A stretch of 64,000 nucleotides of DNA from Chryseobacterium formosum. GTDB taxonomy: Bacteria > Bacteroidota > Bacteroidia > Flavobacteriales > Weeksellaceae. This document shows positions 59,267 through 64,000 of this stretch, in pieces. Each line of letters begins with the position of its first letter. Position 1 is the stretch's first letter. The translations under genes and the position numbers were made by a program. The notes beneath the pieces are model-generated. The model did no database searches and was not told the origin of the DNA. It was given only the letters and a program-made list of their open reading frames with translations. The DNA is taken from the NCBI RefSeq assembly GCF_026460885.1, contig NZ_JAOVZW010000013.1, forward strand, positions 1-64,000. The letters run 5' to 3'.

Positions 59267-60472
59267 TTAAGAAAGTTCCAAAAGTGTAATTTCAGGTAAA
59301 ACACCAACTCTTCCAGGGTAACCTAAAACTCCGAAACCACGATTAACGTACAATAGTTTTCCTTCGCTTTCATACAAATCTGCCCATTTTGGATATTTGT
59401 ATTGAACCGGAGACCATTTTATATTTTTTAAATCTAAACCAAACTGCATTCCGTGCGTATGACCGGAAAGTGTTAAAGAGATATTTGCAGGGTGCTTTTT
59501 AACAACGTAATCAAAATGAGTAGGGTCGTGGCTCATTAGAATTTTTGCGGCATTTTGTGGCACGTTTTCTAAGGCTTTATCGATTTGTCCGAACTGTGGA
59601 AAAGGTTTTAAGCCCCAGTTTTCTACTCCTAAAATGTATAATTTTTCGCCGTCTTTTTCAATAACTCTGTTTTCGTTTCTCAACATATCAAAACCGGCCT
59701 GTTTTTGATAACCAATTAAAGTATCAAGATTTTGTTTCTTTTCGTCAAGAGATTTCCAAGTCACATAATCACCATAATCATGGTTTCCTAAAACAGAAAG
59801 TTTTCCATCTTTGGCAGTTATTTTAGAAAATAAAGGAATGAAAGGTTTAAATTCATCCGAAACATTATTTACCATATCTCCTGTAAATAACACTAGATCA
59901 GGTTTTTGTTCGTTAATTAAGTCAATTGCATGAGCTAACTTATTTGGATCATCGAAACTTCCACTGTGGACGTCTGAAATCTGAATGATTTTATAACCTT
60001 TGAAGCTTTTCGGAAGATTTGCAATTTTCACTTTTACCTTTCTTACCTTGTGTCTGTATTTCCCGAAAGTAATTCCGTCAATAAATAGAGCTGAAAGAAC
60101 TCCGCCTAACCCTAATCCAACTAAACTTAGAAACTTACGTCTTTCTGGAAAGAAATTTTCGGTAGAACGTGTAAATCCTACCAAATAATTTCCAGTACGG
60201 AAAATATCATCGATTAAAAGAAATAAAACAACAAATATTTTTGGAAGAATAAAAACTAAAAATAAAATACTGATTAAGTGTGGTCGATGTGAATCTCTGT
60301 CACTTCTTTGGAAATTCAGGACTTCGTAAGCGAACAAACCGTAAACTCCCAAATACACGATAACATAGCCTAATCTTATCCAAAAATTATCGGTCAACGT
60401 TCTTATTGCCTGATAAATATAGATTTCCATTAAAAGGAAAATTCCGGCAATAATTAAAAAATTTCTTTGCAT
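59267..60472 (-). CDS. Membrane-bound metallophosphoesterase
   Basis: A 401-residue protein with four N-terminal hydrophobic segments (about 3-22, 29-50, 66-88, 112-135, the last near a Tat-like FPERRKFLSLVGLGLGGV) and a calcineurin-like domain from residue 150. The di-metal motifs are complete: QISDVHSG, FTGDMVNN, LGNHDYGD, ILMSHDP and LSGHTHGMQ. It resembles YkuE/UDP-diacylglucosamine or phosphodiester hydrolases; substrate unknown. The Arg-Arg motif before the last hydrophobic stretch might direct Tat-type insertion, an inference. Confidence 0.9.
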   Translation of the reverse strand: MQRNFLIIAGIFLLMEIYIYQAIRTLTDNFWIRLGYVIVYLGVYGLFAYEVLNFQRSDRDSHRPHLISILFLVFILPKIFVVLFLLIDDIFRTGNYLVGFTRSTENFFPERRKFLSLVGLGLGGVLSALFIDGITFGKYRHKVRKVKVKIANLPKSFKGYKIIQISDVHSGSFDDPNKLAHAIDLINEQKPDLVLFTGDMVNNVSDEFKPFIPLFSKITAKDGKLSVLGNHDYGDYVTWKSLDEKKQNLDTLIGYQKQAGFDMLRNENRVIEKDGEKLYILGVENWGLKPFPQFGQIDKALENVPQNAAKILMSHDPTHFDYVVKKHPANISLTLSGHTHGMQFGLDLKNIKWSPVQYKYPKWADLYESEGKLLYVNRGFGVLGYPGRVGVLPEITLLELS

Positions 60473-60489
60473 AACTGAATTTTATAAAA

Positions 60490-60519
60490 AAGCACAAAAG
60501 AAAATTTCCTTTTGTGCTT
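60490..60519 (-). terminator. Terminator of the KAS III-like gene
   Basis: AAGCACAAAAG and CTTTTGTGCTT form an 11-bp stem around an 8-base loop with T-rich tails, between 60472 and 60548. Confidence 0.75.
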
Positions 60520-60547
60520 CTATATTTTTATTTAAATTATTTAAGTC

Positions 60548-61615
60548 TTAAGGAAATCTGTAAACAATAGCATTGATGTTCATTCCTGCTCCTACAGAAG
60601 TCATCACAATGTTACCATTATCTTTAAACGAATGACCCTGCATTTTTCCTTTAATTATTAAATCAAACATTGTTGGAATCGTCGCAACAGAGGTATTTCC
60701 CAAATCCTGAACAGTCATTGGAGATACTGCATGGTCATAATTTTTCACATCATATAGCTTGTGAAGTCTGTCTATCATTGCATAATCCATCTTTGCATTT
60801 GCTTGGTGAATTAAAATTTTATCAATGTCTTCAATAGATAATCCTGCGTCATCAATTGTATCTTTAATCGCTGTAGGAACGTTTTTAAGAGCGTACTCAT
60901 AGATTTTTCTTCCCAACATTCTTACATATAAACGTGTTTGATCTGCTTCTTTGTTGATAGATGGCCCGTTTGCAAGATAATTGAGTTCGATACCGTTGTC
61001 ACAGATAGTGTTGTGAGCGATGATTCCTACATTTTCCTGTTCAGTCGCTTTTACTACAACTGCTCCGGCTCCGTCTGCGAAAATCATTTTATTTCTATCG
61101 TAAGGATCGGTAACTCTGCTTAGAGTTTCACCACCGACTACAAGAATCGTTTTAGCTACTTTAGCTTTAATTAAATTATCTGCCAAAATCATTGCTTCCA
61201 CCCATCCCGGACATCCGAAAACCATATCATAAGTGATACATTTTCTATTTTTAATGCCTAATTTATTCTTAACTCTTGCTGCCATTGTTGGCATAAAATC
61301 TACATATCCATTTACGGTAACTTCACCAAAATTACTTGCGTAAATAATATAATCAAGTTCCTCCTGATCTATATTTGCGTCTGAAATAGCGATTTTTGCC
61401 GCTTCAAAACCTATTTGTGAGTTTGAAAGGTCTTCATCTATAAATCGCCTGTTTTCAATTTCAGTAATTTCTACAAATTTTGAAATAGTTTCTTCAGTAG
61501 GTTTGTCGATTTTAGCACCATCTTCTGAATAAAACTCTGAATCCATGAAAAAGTCTCTTCCAATTACTCTATTCGGTAGGTAAGATCCGGAACCAATAAT
61601 GATCGTATTCGGCAT
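60548..61615 (-). CDS. 3-oxoacyl-ACP synthase III family protein
   Basis: A 355-residue thiolase-fold ketosynthase. The catalytic Cys is C135 in DMVFGCPGWVEAM; His in LIHQANAKMD and Asn in LGNTSVATIP complete the triad. It is longer than FabH (about 317-330), and belongs to the FabH-like group used in branched-chain, aryl polyene or olefin-type chain building. It could prime fatty acid synthesis with an unusual acyl-CoA. No other fatty acid genes are close by. Divergent from the gene at 61716, with facing promoters between. Confidence 0.92.
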   Translation of the reverse strand: MPNTIIIGSGSYLPNRVIGRDFFMDSEFYSEDGAKIDKPTEETISKFVEITEIENRRFIDEDLSNSQIGFEAAKIAISDANIDQEELDYIIYASNFGEVTVNGYVDFMPTMAARVKNKLGIKNRKCITYDMVFGCPGWVEAMILADNLIKAKVAKTILVVGGETLSRVTDPYDRNKMIFADGAGAVVVKATEQENVGIIAHNTICDNGIELNYLANGPSINKEADQTRLYVRMLGRKIYEYALKNVPTAIKDTIDDAGLSIEDIDKILIHQANAKMDYAMIDRLHKLYDVKNYDHAVSPMTVQDLGNTSVATIPTMFDLIIKGKMQGHSFKDNGNIVMTSVGAGMNINAIVYRFP

Positions 61616-61640
61616 TCGTTTATGTAATTTTTTAAAGATG

Positions 61641-61648
61641 CAAAGTTA
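61641..61648 (-). promoter_or_regulatory. Putative -7 promoter element of the KAS III-like gene
   Basis: Minus-strand TAACTTTG lies 25 bases before the ATG at 61615. Confidence 0.45.
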
Positions 61649-61685
61649 ATAATTAATATTAATAAGAAAGAATTAAAAATATTAT

Positions 61686-61693
61686 TAAATTTG
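61686..61693 (+). promoter_or_regulatory. Putative -7 promoter element of the menG-porT unit
   Basis: TAAATTTG lies 22 bases before the ATG at 61716; the divergent promoter is 37 bases away. Confidence 0.45.
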
Positions 61694-61715
61694 CAAAAAT
61701 TGTTTCCGACAATCT

Positions 61716-62285
61716 ATGAAAAACAACCCGTCTTTAAAAGGTTTACTTATTGCTCTTGCGGTATTTATCGGTGCTTTTGCTATTTATAATTTCTTTTTGG
61801 CTAAAAAAAATTATTATTTGGTAGATAATCCTACTCCAAATACTTATTATTTTAAAATAAATAATGGTTCTGAAGGAATTATCTCGGCAGGGCAATTTGT
61901 GCAAGTAGACTTAAATAAAGGAAAAAACTCGATTAAAGTATTTGATCAAAACAAGAAAATGCTTTACGATTCTGCCTTTGAAGTAAAGAAAGTTCGTGGT
62001 CTTTTAAATATTGCTCACAAAGATTATTACATTAATGATCAATATTATGGGTACAATCTTAAAAAAGATTCATTACTTTTGGCGTTGGATAAGACTGAGA
62101 TTGACGGAAAAGAGTATTATGGCGGTGCGAAACATTTTAATAAACTCTATACCGACGACTTTTATTTTAATGTAGATGAAGATTATGATCAACTGATTAA
62201 AAATATTCAGAAAGTAGAATCCCGCTCAAAGATTTTCCGCAAAGAGGATTATCTTAATTATTATAAAGAATATTACAAGTTTTAA
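61716..62285 (+). CDS. Membrane-anchored hypothetical protein upstream of menG
   Basis: A 189-residue protein with a single N-terminal TM helix (about 8-28) and no cleavage site, so the remaining 160 residues likely face the periplasm. The domain is beta-rich at first (NYYLVDNPTPNTYYFKINNG) and Tyr-rich and charged towards the end (KVESRSKIFRKEDYLNYYKEYYKF). Unknown function. Its stop is 3 bases before the menG TTG start, and menG is followed by porT, so all three are co-transcribed. Confidence 0.75.
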   Translation: MKNNPSLKGLLIALAVFIGAFAIYNFFLAKKNYYLVDNPTPNTYYFKINNGSEGIISAGQFVQVDLNKGKNSIKVFDQNKKMLYDSAFEVKKVRGLLNIAHKDYYINDQYYGYNLKKDSLLLALDKTEIDGKEYYGGAKHFNKLYTDDFYFNVDEDYDQLIKNIQKVESRSKIFRKEDYLNYYKEYYKF

Positions 62286-62288
62286 GTT

Positions 62289-63020
62289 TTGACAAAAGAT
62301 ATCAACCAAGTAACGCCCTACAATTCTGAATCTAGCAAAAAGAGTCAGGTAGAGGATATGTTCGACAATATTGCGCCTAAATACGATTTACTAAACCATG
62401 TATTATCTATGAAGATAGATGTACTTTGGAGAAATAAGTTGGTGAAATGGATGAATTACGATAATCCTAAAGAAACACTGGATGTTGCTACAGGAACCGG
62501 AGATTTAGCCATTGCCGTTGAAAAAGGAACAGGTGCAAAGGTAGTTGGATTAGATTTATCGCAACAAATGTTAAATGTTGGCGTTATTAAAATAAAAAAA
62601 CTTAATTTAGACGGCAAAATTTCCATGCAAAAGGGCGATGCAGAAAATTTACCTTTCGAGGACAATAGATTTGATGCTGTTTCCGTTGCTTTTGGAGTGA
62701 GAAATTTTGAAAATCTAAATAAAGGTTTGTCAGAACTAAGAAGAGTAGTGAAAGAAAACAAAAGCGTTTATATTCTTGAGTTTTCGAAAGTAGAAGGTTT
62801 TTTAGGGCCGTTTTATATGTTTTATTTCAAAAATATATTACCGGCAATCGGAAGATTGATTTCTAAAGACAATAGAGCATATACTTATCTTCCCGATTCT
62901 GTAAATGCATTCCCTTTTGGAGAAAAAATGAGACAAATTCTTTTAGATACAGGATTTAAAAAAGTAGAATACAAAAAACTAAGTTTAGGTATAGCCACAA
63001 TTTATAAAGCAACAAAATAA
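62289..63020 (+). CDS. menG: Demethylmenaquinone methyltransferase (UbiE/MenG)
   Basis: A 243-residue SAM-dependent methyltransferase, last step of menaquinone synthesis; flavobacteria use menaquinone only. It starts at TTG (62289), 3 bases after the previous stop; no ATG fits the conserved N-terminus. Motifs: VEDMFDNIAPKYDLLNHVLS, the SAM motif LDVATGTGDLAIA, GDAENLPFEDNRFDAVSVAFGVRNF, and YTYLPDSVNAFP. Normal length. It supplies quinone to the cytochrome bd oxidase at 45-47 kb. Confidence 0.96.
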   Translation: MTKDINQVTPYNSESSKKSQVEDMFDNIAPKYDLLNHVLSMKIDVLWRNKLVKWMNYDNPKETLDVATGTGDLAIAVEKGTGAKVVGLDLSQQMLNVGVIKIKKLNLDGKISMQKGDAENLPFEDNRFDAVSVAFGVRNFENLNKGLSELRRVVKENKSVYILEFSKVEGFLGPFYMFYFKNILPAIGRLISKDNRAYTYLPDSVNAFPFGEKMRQILLDTGFKKVEYKKLSLGIATIYKATK

Positions 63021-63023
63021 CCT

Positions 63024-63806
63024 ATGAATAAATTTCTATTAAAAGCTCTGGTTTTAGCCTCAGTTAATATTGCATTCCTTGGAAATGCTCAATTTAGAAC
63101 TCAAGACAGGATGGACAGGTTGGAAGACTTTGACCAGAAAAAAGTCAGTTGGGGTTTTTATTTGAATGCAAATATGATAGACTATAAAATTGTGCTTGAT
63201 CCAAGATACGGAATGTTTGAAAACCATAATTTAGTATCTTCAAAACAAAGTACAAGCTTCGGAGCAGGTCTTATTGCAAAATTCAGAATGAACGATTACT
63301 TAGATGTAAGATTAGAACCAGGTTTGCAGTTTGCTCAAAGACAATTGACTTTCAATACTCAATCAAACGATATATATAGAGATGGAAGCTTAACAAATGC
63401 ACCGTTTATTCCAATTGCTTTGACTGATAAAGATAGAATTAGAGATATTAAATCTACTTTAGTTGATATTCCTGTGCTTTTAGAGTTTCACGGAGAAAGA
63501 TGGTACAACTCTAGACCATATGTTGCAGCTGGTGTGAATTATATTGTTAATTTACAGTCAAATTCAGGTTCTGTAGAGGATAATCAACAACAGACATTCA
63601 GATCTACAACGCATAACTTTGCTTGGTCTGCAGAGATGGGTATTCAGTTTTACTTTAATAAATTTAAATTGACTCCGGCTGTAAGAGGAACGTTCTTTAT
63701 GAATAACGAAATGGTCTCAGATAACGCTACAACACCTCCTTATTGGTCTGCAGCAGTATCTACACTACAGACAAGAGCTGTCATGTTTGTATTGAAATTT
63801 GAATAA
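63024..63806 (+). CDS. porT: PorT/SprT-family outer-membrane protein (type IX secretion)
   Basis: A 260-residue protein with signal peptide ending GNAQ. It is an outer-membrane beta-barrel of the PorT type: VSWGFYLNANMIDYKIVLD, TSFGAGLIAKFRMNDYLDVRLEPGLQF, LVDIPVLLEFHGERW, YVAAGVNYIVNL and the C-terminal aromatic VMFVLKFE. PorT is required for type IX secretion of gliding or virulence proteins in this phylum. The position directly after ubiE/menG is conserved in flavobacteria, which supports the call. It begins 3 bases after menG and ends at a terminator. Confidence 0.9.
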   Translation: MNKFLLKALVLASVNIAFLGNAQFRTQDRMDRLEDFDQKKVSWGFYLNANMIDYKIVLDPRYGMFENHNLVSSKQSTSFGAGLIAKFRMNDYLDVRLEPGLQFAQRQLTFNTQSNDIYRDGSLTNAPFIPIALTDKDRIRDIKSTLVDIPVLLEFHGERWYNSRPYVAAGVNYIVNLQSNSGSVEDNQQQTFRSTTHNFAWSAEMGIQFYFNKFKLTPAVRGTFFMNNEMVSDNATTPPYWSAAVSTLQTRAVMFVLKFE

Positions 63807-63826
63807 TATAATACAAAATTAATATT

Positions 63827-63856
63827 AAAAGGAGTTGCTTGGCATCTCCTTTTTTG
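63827..63856 (+). terminator. Terminator after porT
   Basis: AAAAGGAG-T-TGC and GCA-T-CTCCTTTT pair with one mismatch, followed by T6. Confidence 0.75.
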
Positions 63857-63906
63857 TTTTAATCAAAATATAGAGATAATAATTTTCATTAGTACCAATA
63901 TTTTCC

Positions 63907-63914
63907 TATTTTTG
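63907..63914 (+). promoter_or_regulatory. Putative -7 promoter element of the last, partial gene
   Basis: TATTTTTG lies 29 bases before the ATG at 63944. Confidence 0.4.
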
Positions 63915-63943
63915 CTAATAGTTAGAATATTTATAAACCTGAA

Positions 63944-64000
63944 ATGCTTCAAGAATTAGAAAATAATTTTTCAGAATTAGAAAAAAAGATTTTGAATCTT
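63944..64000 (+). CDS. Start of a coiled-coil protein (truncated by the window)
   Basis: The first 19 codons read MLQELENNFSELEKKILNL, an amphipathic helix of coiled-coil character, open to the window edge. Function cannot be told from this fragment. In related genomes a small coiled-coil protein ahead of zapA may occur here, but that is memory, not evidence. Confidence 0.5.
   Translation, partial: MLQELENNFSELEKKILNL

Overview
The window looks like chromosome from a flavobacterium of the Chryseobacterium type (Bacteroidota). It is AT-rich, and many genes sit behind the Bacteroidota promoter motif TAnnTTTG. Hallmark genes are a SusC/SusD pair, a PorT/SprT-like type IX secretion protein next to menaquinone methyltransferase, DUF3857 transglutaminase-like proteins, a short-Q-loop cytochrome bd oxidase and lipoproteins whose Cys follows a short signal peptide. 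The placement is inferred from gene content only. I saw no rRNA, tRNA or CRISPR array.

Layout. 1-8.7 kb: a partial lipoprotein, an XRE regulator, then housekeeping and envelope genes (CPA1 antiporter, glutaminyl cyclase, deoxynucleoside kinase, ArsC-like, DUF493, DUF4197). 9.1-18.1 kb: a polysaccharide utilisation locus (SusC, SusD, GH144-type glucanase, secreted esterase-like hydrolase, GH3 beta-glucosidase), probably for a beta-glucan and possibly beta-1,2-glucan. 18.2-18.6 kb: a 21-bp-period minisatellite. 18.6-24 kb: Fe-alcohol dehydrogenase with an AraC regulator, an ECF sigma unit with two small membrane proteins, a J-protein, an island of dispersed repeats and an overlooked 51-residue Cys-rich ORF. 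24.1-27 kb: gcvP. 27.2-30.7 kb: an accessory patch with a gene broken by an amber codon, a frameshifted TlpA-type thioredoxin and an ORF between 16-17 bp inverted repeats that resemble integron attC halves. 30.8-40.5 kb: lipB and the complete trp operon (trpEGDCFBA, minus strand). 40.7-49.6 kb: a cytochrome c lipoprotein, rlmF, lysS, an OmpA-like protein, cydAB and gyrB. 49.7-64 kb: two DUF3857 proteins, a DUF3298 lipoprotein, a lipid kinase, a dicarboxylate symporter, threonine dehydrogenase, a degenerate deacetylase, a phosphoesterase, a KAS III-like enzyme, menG and porT.

The most striking part is the trp operon. Ahead of trpE on the minus strand is a 25-codon leader ORF with three consecutive Trp codons. 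It is followed by an intrinsic terminator whose 5' arm can instead pair with leader codons 16-19. This is the layout of a classical ribosome-mediated tryptophan attenuator. The same operon is interrupted by three unrelated small ORFs: a four-helix-bundle protein between trpE and trpG, a GIY-YIG nuclease between trpD and trpC, and a Y1 (REP-associated) transposase between trpF and trpB. Each is framed by its own class of repeat, and all three are in operon orientation without breaking a trp gene. Copies of one repeat have also become part of the TrpG and TrpF reading frames.

Metabolic links: threonine dehydrogenase, GcvP and LipB (which lipoylates GcvH) connect threonine and glycine catabolism to one-carbon units. 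CydAB, MenG and the cytochrome c lipoprotein belong to a menaquinone-based respiratory chain.
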